This document shows positions 8,405 to 17,392 of a stretch of DNA of 64,000 bases, piece by piece (positions within the stretch are counted from its first letter, which is position 1; every line of letters starts with the position of its first letter). Position numbers and translations under genes: made by a program. A model generated the notes under the pieces. That model searched no databases. It was given only the letters and a program-made list of their open reading frames with translations, and had not been told where the DNA came from. Source of the DNA: Vibrio neptunius. Lineage in GTDB: Bacteria > Pseudomonadota > Gammaproteobacteria > Enterobacterales > Vibrionaceae. The DNA lies in NCBI RefSeq assembly GCF_000967495.1, contig NZ_JXXU01000056.1, positions 45,005 through 109,004 of the forward strand, read 5' to 3'.

Positions 8405-8619
8405 TAGACAACTCTTAAGATGAGCAGGGAAATGTTGACCGCCATCATACACCCGTTAAAGTCATTAACCACGTCAAATTCAACGTATTCCATTATGTAC
8501 CGGGGCCCGTTATCTCTACTCATATCTCTGACGTGGAAGACTGTCTGATGTGAGCTTCTCTTGAAAGAGATTAAACCGTAGCCACGTTTGTCATCATACT
8601 TTACGATTATTCCCTGCAT
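8401..8619 (-). CDS. Small cold-shock-like domain protein
   Basis: A 72-residue protein from ATG 8619 (a GTG at 8664 would add 15 residues). MQGIIVKYDDKRGYGLISF and TVFHVRDMSR correspond to the two RNA-binding strands of a cold-shock OB fold, with the first RNP motif RGYGLISF. The C-terminal ILRVVY is not typical. No clear ribosome site precedes either start. It overlaps the WYL gene end by four bases. It resembles the cold-shock half of the DUF1294 protein at 6513-7097, suggesting a shared domain family. Confidence 0.6.
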   Translation of the reverse strand: MQGIIVKYDDKRGYGLISFKRSSHQTVFHVRDMSRDNGPRYIMEYVEFDVVNDFNGCMMAVNISLLILRVVY

Positions 8620-8691
8620 ATTGGTGCCGCATATCTGCCGCCTATATTGACAATAGATACTCACTGCAGGGAATAATGGACCACACAGTAA

Positions 8692-9366
8692 TTAAGCGCG
8701 TAGAATACTCTTCAGTTCAAATAGTGATTCAACCGTGTAGCTTGGTTCAATCCCTTCCACTTCATCTTCTTGAGTTGTATTTAACCAGCAGGTCTCAATC
8801 CCAAAGTTAATTCCACCTAAGATGTCAGAATGAGGGTTATCTCCAACCATCAACACTTTACTCTTACAAGGGTTACCCATCTTTTCTAGTGCGTGAGAAA
8901 AGATCCCCACATCTGGCTTAGCAATACCAACTTCTTCAGAAATAATCACATGCTCAAAGTAATCTGTCATTCCTGTTCGTTCTAATCGAATCGCCTGAAG
9001 TTCAGTAAAGCCATTGGTAATGATCCCTAGTTTGGCTTTGCCTTGCAAAGCACCCATGAGCTCTTTCGCTCCGGGTAGCAAAGTACAAATGTCTGCCATT
9101 GCCTCAAGAAAGGCAGTGTTCAATTCTGAGGTCGTTGTCTCAAGCTTGTCAGCCCAGCCTTTAAATCGGGTGTGCTTTAATTCATGTGCAGTGATGGTGC
9201 CATTCTGGTAATCCACCCAAAGTGGTTTGTTCACCGTTTGGTAATGGCTGTAATCTTGTTGAGTAAATTCAATTCCTTTGCGAGAGAACATCAACTGCAT
9301 CCCTTTAAAAGCATCAAAATGGAACAAGGTTTCGTCAGCATCAAATAAGATCCAATCGTATTTCAT
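8692..9366 (-). CDS. yjjG: Pyrimidine 5'-nucleotidase, HAD family
   Basis: A 224-residue HAD hydrolase matching YjjG (E. coli 225 residues), which dephosphorylates dUMP, dTMP and non-canonical pyrimidine nucleotides. The nucleophile motif is DADETLF at residues 9-15; IITNGF is motif II; KPDVGIFSHAL and VGDNPHSDILGG are motifs III and IV. The ATG at 9366 follows GAGGAGAG. It is divergent from a LysR gene with about 95 bases between starts. Confidence 0.9.
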   Translation of the reverse strand: MKYDWILFDADETLFHFDAFKGMQLMFSRKGIEFTQQDYSHYQTVNKPLWVDYQNGTITAHELKHTRFKGWADKLETTTSELNTAFLEAMADICTLLPGAKELMGALQGKAKLGIITNGFTELQAIRLERTGMTDYFEHVIISEEVGIAKPDVGIFSHALEKMGNPCKSKVLMVGDNPHSDILGGINFGIETCWLNTTQEDEVEGIEPSYTVESLFELKSILRA

Positions 9367-9461
9367 TTTTCTCTCCTCAATTTTCCCCGCTAGTGTAGAT
9401 TGTTTTCCTAAAGATGATAATCTACTAATCAAGAAACTGATTGTTTACTAATACTCAACCA

Positions 9462-10388
9462 ATGCAAGCCTATACCTCTATTCCTATTTTTGTTTCCGTC
9501 GTAGAGAGCGGCAGCTTCTCTATTGCTGCAGAGAAACTTCACATTACCAAATCCGCTGTCAGTAAGCGTATCAACCAACTGGAAGACGAGCTGGGTATTC
9601 GTCTGCTAAATCGCACTACTCGCAAATTAAGCCTAACTGAAGCGGGTCAACGCTATTACGATTACGTCGCTCAATCATTTAACCTTGCCCAACAAGGCAT
9701 CGATGCGGTTACTGAACTTCAAGGAAAGCCAACAGGAAAACTAAAGATTACGGCACCAATGTCTTTCGGAGTCTTACATGTCGCCCCTTTAGTTGCAGAA
9801 TTTCTAACTTTGTACCCAGACTTAGAAATCGACCTGCAATTGGAAGATCAAATGGTCGATTTGGTTCAAGACGGGTTTGATTTAGGCATTCGCATAGGTC
9901 ATCTACCGCTTTCTAACCTGGTTGCGAAAAGGCTAGCGACTTGTCGTAGTGTTCTGTGCGCCTCTCAATCTTACTTAGACGAGCATGGAGAGCCAGAAAA
10001 ACCCAGCGATCTGAGCCTTCACAATTGTCTACGTTACGCCTATTTTCGTGGCGGCAGCGAATGGACTTTCGAAAGCCCTACCGGACCAGTTAGTGTGGTT
10101 CCGAAAGGTAAACTGGTCGTAAACAACAGTGAAGCAATTCGCAGAGCTCTGCTGGAAGGCTTGGGGATTGGTCAATTGCCCACATTCATCGTGGCAAAAG
10201 ACGTTGCTGCTGGTACGCTCAGACCCATTATGACGGCTTATAAACTCCCTTCTCACTCTGTGTATGCTGTTTTCCCAGAAAGAAAGCACCTACCACTAAA
10301 AGTCCGCGTGTTTGTGGATTTTATCGCCGAGAAATTTGGGTCAGATGTCCCCTATTGGGATTTGACTTCACCGGCACATAAACCTTGA
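9462..10388 (+). CDS. LysR family transcriptional regulator
   Basis: A 308-residue regulator. The N-terminal HTH is SGSFSIAAEKLHITKSAVSKRINQLEDELGIRLLNRTTR; residues 95-300 form the periplasmic-binding-like effector domain. The CRGG-type loop (CLRYAYFRGGSEWTF) is typical of the AaeR/DsdC-like subgroup with small aromatic or unknown inducers. The ATG at 9462 is preferred over an upstream TTG at 9441 because it aligns with the family N-terminus. Divergent from yjjG; target unknown. Confidence 0.85.
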   Translation: MQAYTSIPIFVSVVESGSFSIAAEKLHITKSAVSKRINQLEDELGIRLLNRTTRKLSLTEAGQRYYDYVAQSFNLAQQGIDAVTELQGKPTGKLKITAPMSFGVLHVAPLVAEFLTLYPDLEIDLQLEDQMVDLVQDGFDLGIRIGHLPLSNLVAKRLATCRSVLCASQSYLDEHGEPEKPSDLSLHNCLRYAYFRGGSEWTFESPTGPVSVVPKGKLVVNNSEAIRRALLEGLGIGQLPTFIVAKDVAAGTLRPIMTAYKLPSHSVYAVFPERKHLPLKVRVFVDFIAEKFGSDVPYWDLTSPAHKP

Positions 10389-10534
10389 ACAATGAGTCAC
10401 TCAAGGTGTGACTCTGTCCTCATATCGCTGTGAATTACTCGCTCTAACTCGATTTCATGACCTAAAACAAAGGTGAGAACACCATACAGGCACACAATTG
10501 AACGACTCATTGTTCCGTTGTATCCGAGGTCTTT

Positions 10535-10672
10535 ATGAAACGATTTTTTCCTTCCAGTGTGATGCTCACCCCATTCGTGGTAAAACATTATTCTCAGCCA
10601 GAACAAGACGATACAGATATTGAACCCAGTGATGACTTTGACGAAAGCAGCCAATCGGAAGAGAAAGAATGA
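10535..10672 (+). CDS. Candidate 45-residue acidic-tailed small protein
   Basis: An ATG at 10535 preceded by GAGG opens a 45-codon frame ending in TGA, 70 bases upstream of elbB on the same strand. The product starts MKRFFPSSVMLTPFVVKHYS and ends in a strongly acidic, serine-rich tail (QDDTDIEPSDDFDESSQSEE). That composition is unlike random frames here. No family is recognised. A longer frame on the other strand (10397-10705) is cysteine- and aromatic-rich and looks like a shadow. Confidence 0.45.
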   Translation: MKRFFPSSVMLTPFVVKHYSQPEQDDTDIEPSDDFDESSQSEEKE

Positions 10673-10742
10673 GACCCACTTCCGGTCCAAGTAGCCTATT
10701 TTCATCTAACCTATTGGCGTCAGTTCGATAAGGAAACAAATA

Positions 10743-11393
10743 ATGAAAAAAATTGCAGTTATCCTCAGCGGCTCAGGCGTATTTGATGGCGCTGAAATTC
10801 ATGAATCCGTGCTTGCGCTACATGCCATCGAAAAACAAGGAGCAAGCTGGCATTGCTTCGCGCCAAACATTGAGCAGCTTCATGTGATAAACCATGTTAC
10901 TGGTGAAGAAATGGCGGAGGCACGCAATGTCTTGACTGAAGCCGCTCGTATCGCACGGGGCAACATTGAAGATGTGGCGAAACTCAATGCTGCAGAATTT
11001 GACGCACTCCTTCTACCTGGTGGGTTTGGTGCGGCAAAAAACCTGACTGATTTTGCAGTCAATGGAGCGGAGTGCAGCATCAATACTCACATCGCATCTG
11101 CTTGTCGGGCTTTCGCCCAGGCCAGAAAGCCAGCTGGCTATTTGTGCATCGCACCAGCTATCATTCCGATGATTTACGCCAATGGCGTCAAAGGTACCAT
11201 CGGCAATGATGAAGCCACAGCATCTGCATTCAATGCATTGGGAGGCGAGCATATCGCCTGCGAGGTGGACGACATCGTCTTCGATGAAGAACACAAAGTG
11301 CTGTCAACACCTGCATATATGTTAGCGGGCAATATCTCTCAGGCAGCCAGTGGCATCGAAAAACTAGTAAGAAAATTGGTAGACATTGCTTAA
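10743..11393 (+). CDS. elbB: Isoprenoid biosynthesis glyoxalase ElbB
   Basis: A 216-residue DJ-1/PfpI superfamily protein. KIAVILSGSGVFDGAEIHESV opens the fold, LLLPGGFGAAKNL marks the acidic/glycine turn, and the nucleophile cysteine is in TLSICIAPAII-like segment GYLCIAPAIIP near residue 137. ElbB has weak glyoxalase activity and has been tied genetically to isoprenoid synthesis; its physiological role is not firm. AAGGAAAC precedes the ATG. A terminator follows at 11412. Confidence 0.9.
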   Translation: MKKIAVILSGSGVFDGAEIHESVLALHAIEKQGASWHCFAPNIEQLHVINHVTGEEMAEARNVLTEAARIARGNIEDVAKLNAAEFDALLLPGGFGAAKNLTDFAVNGAECSINTHIASACRAFAQARKPAGYLCIAPAIIPMIYANGVKGTIGNDEATASAFNALGGEHIACEVDDIVFDEEHKVLSTPAYMLAGNISQAASGIEKLVRKLVDIA

Positions 11394-11411
11394 TTTCTCC
11401 ATTCAACACGA

Positions 11412-11442
11412 CAGCCCTTTGCTCAATCAGAGGGCTTTTTTC
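11412..11442 (+). terminator. Rho-independent terminator of elbB
   Basis: AGCCCTTTG and CAGAGGGCT pair around a short loop and are followed by TTTTTTCATTTT. It lies 20 bases after the elbB stop. The remaining 250 bases to yiaY hold no gene I can support; they presumably carry the yiaY promoter. Confidence 0.85.
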
Positions 11443-11689
11443 ATTTTCACACCAAGCCATCGCTGAACAAAATTAAAACAATCACGCTTCCTGTTGAATA
11501 AACGATTGCAGTAACCCACTAATATTTAACATTTTTATCATTATCAGGCTACTCATCTGACCAAGCTCACAAATCCAAAGCATACCGACCACTTTTGGGT
11601 AGGCAAATTGTTTGAGATCAAAATTGCTACGACCTTGGATATGCCAATCTATCTACAGTTTTTATTCTAAATATATTCGGAGCAAGTCG

Positions 11690-12838
11690 ATGACAAGTGC
11701 ATTTTTTATCCCTACTGTAAACTTAATGGGTGCTGGCTGTTTAAAGGATGCAGCAGACAGCGTGCAGTCTCAGGGCTTCAAAAAAGGTCTGATCGTTACA
11801 GATAAGATTCTTAACCAAATCGGTGTAGTAAAGCAGGTTCAAGATCTGCTGACAGACCGTGACGTCCAAACGGTAGTGTTTGACGGTACCCAACCCAACC
11901 CAACCACCAGCAACGTAAACGACGGTCTGGCTTTGCTGGCAGATAATGACTGTGATTTCGTTATCTCTCTAGGTGGTGGTTCACCGCACGATTGCGCTAA
12001 AGGTATTGCACTAGTGGCTTCAAACGGTGGCAAGATCGGTGACTATGAAGGTGTTGATCAATCTGCAAAACCAATGCTGCCACTCATTGCCATCAACACA
12101 ACTGCCGGTACTGCGTCTGAAATGACTCGCTTCTGTATCATTACTGACGAAGAGCGTCACATTAAGATGGCTATTGTGGACAAGCACACAACACCACTGA
12201 TTTCAGTCAATGATCCAGAGCTGATGCTGGCAAAACCCGCCTCATTGACCGCAGCAACAGGTATGGATGCCCTAACCCACGCTATTGAAGCGTATGTTTC
12301 TATCGCTGCAACACCAATCACTGACGCCGTCGCCATCAAAGCCATTGAGCTTATTCAGGCTCATCTGCGCACCGCTGTTGAAAATGGTGAAGATATCGAA
12401 GCTCGCGAACAAATGGCTTACGCGCAATTTATGGCAGGTATGGCGTTTAATAACGCGTCACTAGGCTACGTGCACGCGATGGCTCACCAGCTAGGGGGCT
12501 TTTACGATCTGCCACACGGTGTATGTAATGCGATTCTTCTGCCACATGTACAGCGCTACAACGCACAAGTGTGTCCTGAACGCTTACGTGATGTTGCTAA
12601 AGCAATGGGTGTTGACGTTGAGGGCATGACGGCAGAACAAGGCGCTGAAGCGGCAATCGATGCGATCGTAGCGCTTGCGAAAGATGTGGGCATTCCAGCA
12701 GGTATCAAGGAACTGGGTGCGAAGTCTGAAGACATCCCAACACTTGCAGATAACGCGCTAAAAGACGCGTGTGGCTTTACTAACCCGAAACAGGCGACCC
12801 ACGAAGAAATCTCTTCAATCTTCGAAGCCGCCATGTAA
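11690..12838 (+). CDS. yiaY: Iron-dependent alcohol dehydrogenase, YiaY type
   Basis: A 382-residue group III alcohol dehydrogenase, closely matching the E. coli YiaY pattern (SAFFIPTVNLMGAG, SLGGGSPHDCAKGIALVA, INTTAGTASEMTRFCIITD). The NAD-binding GGGSPHD lies near residue 97; iron ligands fall in MDALTHAIEAY (D and H), HAMAHQLGGFYDLPHG (two H). It interconverts primary alcohols and aldehydes. ATG 11690 follows CGGAG; an in-frame extension to 11612 lacks a site. Single gene with its own terminator. Confidence 0.92.
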   Translation: MTSAFFIPTVNLMGAGCLKDAADSVQSQGFKKGLIVTDKILNQIGVVKQVQDLLTDRDVQTVVFDGTQPNPTTSNVNDGLALLADNDCDFVISLGGGSPHDCAKGIALVASNGGKIGDYEGVDQSAKPMLPLIAINTTAGTASEMTRFCIITDEERHIKMAIVDKHTTPLISVNDPELMLAKPASLTAATGMDALTHAIEAYVSIAATPITDAVAIKAIELIQAHLRTAVENGEDIEAREQMAYAQFMAGMAFNNASLGYVHAMAHQLGGFYDLPHGVCNAILLPHVQRYNAQVCPERLRDVAKAMGVDVEGMTAEQGAEAAIDAIVALAKDVGIPAGIKELGAKSEDIPTLADNALKDACGFTNPKQATHEEISSIFEAAM

Positions 12839-12860
12839 TACCATTTTCTTTTCCTAACTC

Positions 12861-12885
12861 AAGCCTCCCTCGGGAGGCTTTTTTA
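12861..12885 (+). terminator. Rho-independent terminator of yiaY
   Basis: AAGCCTCCC-TC-GGGAGGCTT is a perfect 9-bp stem followed by TTTTATTC, 22 bases after the yiaY stop. Confidence 0.92.
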
Positions 12886-12898
12886 TTCAGCGAAAAGT

Positions 12899-13363
12899 TT
12901 AATATGCGCGGGTTATAAGACCCAGTATTGAGGCGTCAGTTTCACCAAAATACAAGGTCACCGACTTGGTCTCGCCTTGTGCAAAACTGCCATCTTGGTC
13001 AATTTTTGAAGGAGAAACATAGTGGTCATTGCCGAAATAAGCCTTGATTTGATTGGGTTTTAGAGTGATACCACCACCAGAGTTATTGGTCACCATCGCT
13101 TGTACCATACGCTTTCCACCCTGACTGTTATAGATGTCGTAAGATTCTAAGCTGAAGTAGCTATGGGAAGGCTTGTCTCGGTTGTGCTTTGGCTCAGGTA
13201 CATACGCAGAACCATTAACGGTTCGTACGTAATGCATTGTATCTTGTGACTTTTCAATGCTATTTTTAATATCTCCAAGCTCCCATTTATCTTCACTGTC
13301 TACAGCCTGTGCAGACGTCGCACCAACTGAAACCAATAACATCAGTAAATAGCGGGCAAACAT
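12899..13363 (-). CDS. Secreted protein of unknown function
   Basis: A 154-residue exported protein. MFARYLLMLLVSVGATSAQA is a signal peptide with cleavage expected after AQA, leaving about 134 residues. The mature part is a likely beta-sandwich (RMVQAMVTNNSGGGITL, FAQGETKSVTLYFGE), resembling small accessory immunoglobulin-like domains, with no cysteines. No catalytic motif is seen. The ToxR-like regulator gene lies upstream on the same strand, about 320 bases away, and could control it. Confidence 0.65.
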   Translation of the reverse strand: MFARYLLMLLVSVGATSAQAVDSEDKWELGDIKNSIEKSQDTMHYVRTVNGSAYVPEPKHNRDKPSHSYFSLESYDIYNSQGGKRMVQAMVTNNSGGGITLKPNQIKAYFGNDHYVSPSKIDQDGSFAQGETKSVTLYFGETDASILGLITRAY

Positions 13364-13456
13364 TGCGTATCCTATTTCGTTTCAATTTTTAAAGGAGACA
13401 AGTCTAAAAAACGCTCAGTTTCATTTGTCAGTCAGGCGTTAATTTAATTACATTGC

Positions 13457-13517
13457 AAAGTAAGGTTCTCAAGCAGCCGTGCCAACACTAAGTATGTTGC
13501 TGGGAGCCTGAGACTTT
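13457..13517 (+). other. Nested inverted repeat, possible structured RNA
   Basis: Three inverted repeats nest here: AAAGT/ACTTT (outer), AGGTTCT/GGAGCCT (7 pairs with G-U), and CAACA/TGTTG around CTAAGTA. There is no U-tract on either strand, so it does not look like a plain terminator. It lies in the 322-base spacer between the secreted protein and the ToxR-like gene; no gene is supported in that spacer. Confidence 0.35.
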
Positions 13518-13685
13518 AATTCATTCTGTTGTGTGGGGACGCTGCGCTTTCAGTGAATAATATACAACCACCATTGGCTCGTTCTATTGATATAGCAGTC
13601 ACATTCCCTCTACTTATAACAATAAGACTAATCATCACTGTACTCACTGAGTGCGAACTTTCGCTACGAACAATGCAGCGCCGCC

Positions 13686-14357
13686 TTATTCACAGAGCAC
13701 CTCAGCAATATTCGATGGAAAACTCAGTGCCTCCAGCTGTTCATTGATGATGATTGAGGTTCCATCATTTGTTATTACCGCAGAACGGCCAAAGTCTTTT
13801 CTATTGCCGCTAGATGCATAAATATAGGCACATGAGTCATATATCTGGTAAGAATAATTTTTTGCGCTACCTGGCCTCGTAAACCCTTTAAAGACAGAAC
13901 TGGCGTAAACACCAGCGGCGAAGCATACTCCTGCGAGCGCAATATAAAATATTATCCATCGGAGATTCAATTTACTGAGAATACTGGCTATTTGTTTCTC
14001 TTTAGGTTTCAAGTATTGCGGCTCGATAACTTGCTCAGGCTGCGCCTGTTCAATTTTTCCGACAAATCGATAGCCCTTACCACGTTCAGTTTTAATGACC
14101 TTACCATACTTATCATCGAACGCTTTCCTACAGCAAGAAAGCGTATTCATTAAACTACTTTCTTCGACAAAGGCGCCTTTACGCGTCCATACATGATCCA
14201 ACAAGTCTCTTTTAGACAACAACATATTAGAGTTATCTACAAAGTAGTTTAGTAATTCAATTTCATTAACTCCTAAACCAACGATGTAATTTGTTTCTGT
14301 ATTTTTTACCATTCCTTTTTCAAGATCGACCTCGAAAGAACCATTGATTTTAATCAT
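13686..14357 (-). CDS. ToxR-like membrane-anchored transcriptional regulator
   Basis: A 223-residue single-span regulator. Residues 1-105 form an OmpR/PhoB winged helix (LNYFVDNSNMLLSKRDLLDHVW, then VIKTERGKGYRFVG). A membrane segment (IIFYIALAGVCFAAGVYASS) lies at about 138-157, and a short periplasmic tail of about 65 residues contains two cysteines (YDSCAYIYAS and the terminal VLCE), as in ToxR where a periplasmic disulfide matters. The ATG at 14357 follows AAGGAT; a TTG at 14369 overlaps that site. It could govern the downstream secreted gene; signal unknown. Confidence 0.85.
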   Translation of the reverse strand: MIKINGSFEVDLEKGMVKNTETNYIVGLGVNEIELLNYFVDNSNMLLSKRDLLDHVWTRKGAFVEESSLMNTLSCCRKAFDDKYGKVIKTERGKGYRFVGKIEQAQPEQVIEPQYLKPKEKQIASILSKLNLRWIIFYIALAGVCFAAGVYASSVFKGFTRPGSAKNYSYQIYDSCAYIYASSGNRKDFGRSAVITNDGTSIIINEQLEALSFPSNIAEVLCE

Positions 14358-14369
14358 TATCCTTGCCAA

Positions 14370-14840
14370 TTTAAATTCTACGTTTACTTACCACTTTCAT
14401 AGTCAACACTTTATATTTATGCCTCGTTCTACACACAAGATAGGAGTAAAAATATCATTTTTATCCTCTCCTCCGTAATTTAAACATTTATTAATGCCGA
14501 TAAAATAGCAATACAGATAATGCCTACAGCAAGCACTTAGGCTACTAAAATAATAAGAAAAATCCGATAGTTAATCATCTAATTAAGGTTTATATATCTT
14601 TAATATTCGTAAAAATCCATTACATCAGATTAAAAGTCAACCATGCATATAAAATTAATATATAAAAAGAATAATTATAGGAATATTTTATCTGGTCAAA
14701 TATCAAGAAATTCAGTCTTTAAGTCAATTGAGTGAAATCAGTAAAATTTTAGCTTCTCTACTAGCCCGGCTGACAAATGATCACAAAAAATTTATTTTAA
14801 AATACCAATGCATCATTTTATGTCTACACTTCCTAAACTA
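14370..14840. other. AT-rich intergenic region
   Basis: About 470 bases of strongly AT-rich sequence between the divergent ToxR-like and dienelactone hydrolase genes. No coding frame, RNA gene or clear terminator is visible. It presumably holds both promoters, and its composition would suit H-NS binding, which is inference. Confidence 0.5.
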
Positions 14841-14852
14841 ACGGAGGTGGTT

Positions 14853-15584
14853 ATGAAGATACAGTTAACGGTTATTCTCGCACTCGTGAGCGTATTTGCT
14901 ACAGCGGGCGAAAATAAAATTTACAATGTAAATGGTAGTGATTATGAAGGTTACTGGGCGAAAGTCAGTGACGATGCACCATTAGTCTTACTCGTTCACG
15001 ACTGGGACGGTTTAACCGACTATGAGATGAAGCGAGCTAAAATGCTCAATGATTTAGGCTACAACGTTTTCGCTGCAGACTTATTTGGTAAAGGCATTAG
15101 GCCAACTGAAGTAAAGGATAAAAAGCAGCACACAGGTGAACTGTATAAAGATAGAGACAAACTAAGAGCCTTGATGCAAGGTAGTTTAGATTACGCCACC
15201 AGTCTTGGTGGCAATGCCAATAATACTGTTGTTATGGGTTATTGCTTTGGTGGCGCTGCCGTATTGGAATCTGCAAGAGCTGGGATGAATGCCAAAGGTT
15301 TTGTCACTTTTCATGGCGGGCTAAAGACACCTCAAGGTCAATCTTACCAAGAGACAAAAGCTCCGATACTGGTTTTGCATGGTACTGCTGACAGTGCGAT
15401 CCCAATGGAACAGTTCGCAGCATTGGCAAGTGAGTTAGAAGCCCAGAACGCAGCTCATGAGATGATCACCTACAGCGGTGCTCCTCATGCCTTTACTGTA
15501 TTTGGCAGTGAACGTTATCGAAAAGAAGCAGATGAAAAATCTTGGCAGCGCTTTACGGAGTTTCTTGCCTCTTCCACCAACTAG
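14853..15584 (+). CDS. Exported dienelactone hydrolase family protein
   Basis: A 243-residue alpha/beta hydrolase with a signal peptide (MKIQLTVILALVSVFATAG). The nucleophile elbow is VMGYCFGGAA with a cysteine at about 125, as in dienelactone hydrolases; the acid is in LHGTADSAIP and the histidine in SGAPHAFTVFG. ATG 14853 follows CGGAGGTGG; an in-frame ATG at 14808 would bury the signal peptide. Expected in the periplasm. Substrate unknown; a lactone or short ester is likely by family. Confidence 0.85.
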   Translation: MKIQLTVILALVSVFATAGENKIYNVNGSDYEGYWAKVSDDAPLVLLVHDWDGLTDYEMKRAKMLNDLGYNVFAADLFGKGIRPTEVKDKKQHTGELYKDRDKLRALMQGSLDYATSLGGNANNTVVMGYCFGGAAVLESARAGMNAKGFVTFHGGLKTPQGQSYQETKAPILVLHGTADSAIPMEQFAALASELEAQNAAHEMITYSGAPHAFTVFGSERYRKEADEKSWQRFTEFLASSTN

Positions 15585-15590
15585 TCTCGA

Positions 15591-16376
15591 TTAGACCATA
15601 GCCTCAACACCTCGAATCCATCTGGGTAGATTCGCATTGAACCAATCTAGATACTTTTGAAGTTGAGGCTTTTGCCGTTCATACAGCAGATTAGTGACTT
15701 CGACCACTATCCACGCTTTAGCAATGATCACATGTCGGAACAATTCCTCTCTTGGCATCGCTTTATGTACGTTCATGTAGCTATCTACAATGCGCAGCAT
15801 GGCTTCTTCATCCCCGAGCCCTTTGATTAAAGGAACGAGATCTATCGCAGGGCTACCCTTGCTGAAGCGTTCCCAGTCAAACAATACCAGTTCCCCATTT
15901 TCTCTGCGCCCCCAGTTACCATCGTTGGTGTCACCAGACAAGAGCGTTGGGTAATCAAAAATGATATGACTTTGGGACTGCAACTTTTTAAGCACGTTCT
16001 GTTCTTGAGAGCTGAGAGATAGGAGTTGAAACGCTGTACGCAGAGCATGATCACTCCAGCGATGCTGTTTAAGCGTCCAGTCCGAACTAATTGGAGTTTG
16101 GTGTATAGCCGCGATCTGACTAAATACTTGGCTTGAATGAGTTAGCTCCTCGAGTGTCACCGAATGAGGGATATACTCTATAACGATGGAATCAGCGTCA
16201 GCTTGGATAAGACGAGGTGACAGCACTCCCCGTTCACTCAAGGTTTTAGCAGCAGTGAGATAGAAAGCTCGCTCTACCTCATTTGCACCCTGCTTGTGAA
16301 TACACCTCTGCCCTTGCCTTTCTATCAAACGTACTTTTGCGCTGCCCATTTGTGACAATTCATTGTCTCTATCCAT
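15591..16376 (-). CDS. Phosphotransferase (APH/choline kinase fold)
   Basis: A 261-residue kinase-fold protein. LLSGDTNDGNWGRRENGEL holds the catalytic aspartate and asparagine (HGD-N motif with the histidine replaced by serine), and VLFDWERFSKGSPAIDLVPL holds the Mg-binding aspartate. The N-terminal lysine strand (RCIHKQGANEVERAFY) matches. Substrate is unknown: aminoglycoside, choline, thiamine and sugar kinases share the fold. Convergent with the hydrolase gene, six bases apart. Confidence 0.75.
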   Translation of the reverse strand: MDRDNELSQMGSAKVRLIERQGQRCIHKQGANEVERAFYLTAAKTLSERGVLSPRLIQADADSIVIEYIPHSVTLEELTHSSQVFSQIAAIHQTPISSDWTLKQHRWSDHALRTAFQLLSLSSQEQNVLKKLQSQSHIIFDYPTLLSGDTNDGNWGRRENGELVLFDWERFSKGSPAIDLVPLIKGLGDEEAMLRIVDSYMNVHKAMPREELFRHVIIAKAWIVVEVTNLLYERQKPQLQKYLDWFNANLPRWIRGVEAMV

Positions 16377-16446
16377 ACCTTAAGACGCCTAGCTCGCTGT
16401 TAACCCGTGTTCATACCCTACCTAAGTTTGATTAGTGAGCAAACCA

Positions 16447-16475
16447 AAATGCCCCATAACTTGGTTATAGGGCAT
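16447..16475 (-). terminator. Probable terminator of secD2-secF2
   Basis: ATGCCCCATAAC and GTTATAGGGCAT form a 12-bp stem with one mismatch and a 3-base loop, followed on the minus strand by TTTGGTTT. It is 13 bases past the secF2 stop. Confidence 0.65.
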
Positions 16476-16487
16476 ATAAGTTTGCGG

Positions 16488-17390
16488 TTATGGGGCTGAG
16501 TCAATCTCAACCGGCAGGTAATGTTTTGGCTCTAGTTTAAGCCATTCCGGCAGCACGGTACCGATGGAGATCGAGGACCAAGTTCCCGACAATATGCCAA
16601 TAAACATTGCAATCGCAAACCCTTCAAGTGCATTGCCGCCCATAATCCACAAAGCAGACACGGTAAGCAAGGTTGTGCCTGAAGTCACCATGGTTCGAGA
16701 AAACGTTGCGATAACAGCTTGATCGTTAATGTCGTCCGTTGGCGTAGACTGTTTCGCCACCAGTAACTCACGAATTCGGTCTGCAATAATAATAGAATCA
16801 TTGAGAGAATAACCCAGTATCGCCAGAATCGCGGCAAACACGGTCAAATTGAATTCCATTTGTGTCGCAGCAAAAAAGCCTAGTACCAGCACTACATCAT
16901 GAATCAGCGCAAGCAATGAACCGCTTGCCAGTCTCCATTCAAAGCGGAAACACAAATAACCCAGAATACACATCATCGATATCAGCAGAGCCAGACCGCC
17001 TTGGTCTACCAAGTCTTGTCCGACTTGCGAACCCACCATACTGTTGCTGACGACATCAACCTGATGAGAGATGGCAGACAGTACAGATGTAATGTCTGGC
17101 ATCGACGCATCATCTTCTGGAACTGGATAGCGTATGATCCAGCGACCATCCTGATCCGAATGGGTTACCGCAGTGAACTCACCAAGTGTCGGCTGAAGTA
17201 CTTCAAGTAAATCGTTGTTGTTCAGATTTTTATCGACCTGTACTTCGGTCACCATCCCGCCTGTAAAGTCCAACCCCATATTTAAGCCTTTGAAAGCAAA
17301 GATGCCTAGAGAGATGACCATTAATGCAACCGAAACAAAGCTAGTAATGTAACGGATACGACGGATATTTTGTTTTAGATATTCAACCAT
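16488..17390 (-). CDS. secF2: Protein translocase subunit SecF (second copy)
   Basis: A 300-residue inner-membrane protein with six membrane segments and a periplasmic P1 domain. GLNMGLDFTGGMVTEVQV is the SecF signature near residue 37; AILGYSLNDSIIIADRIRE carries the conserved NDSI near 195; FSRTMVTSGTTLLTV follows. With SecD it uses the ion gradient to pull exported chains through SecYEG. It starts two bases after secD2 ends. The upstream vemP gene marks this as the inducible SecDF2 pair rather than the housekeeping copy. Confidence 0.93.
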   Translation of the reverse strand: MVEYLKQNIRRIRYITSFVSVALMVISLGIFAFKGLNMGLDFTGGMVTEVQVDKNLNNNDLLEVLQPTLGEFTAVTHSDQDGRWIIRYPVPEDDASMPDITSVLSAISHQVDVVSNSMVGSQVGQDLVDQGGLALLISMMCILGYLCFRFEWRLASGSLLALIHDVVLVLGFFAATQMEFNLTVFAAILAILGYSLNDSIIIADRIRELLVAKQSTPTDDINDQAVIATFSRTMVTSGTTLLTVSALWIMGGNALEGFAIAMFIGILSGTWSSISIGTVLPEWLKLEPKHYLPVEIDSAP

Positions 17391-17392
17391 AA

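Noticed and set aside
10397..10705. A 102-codon minus-strand frame
   Set aside because: It has no ribosome site, is rich in aromatic and cysteine residues, and overlaps the better-supported small frame on the plus strand.
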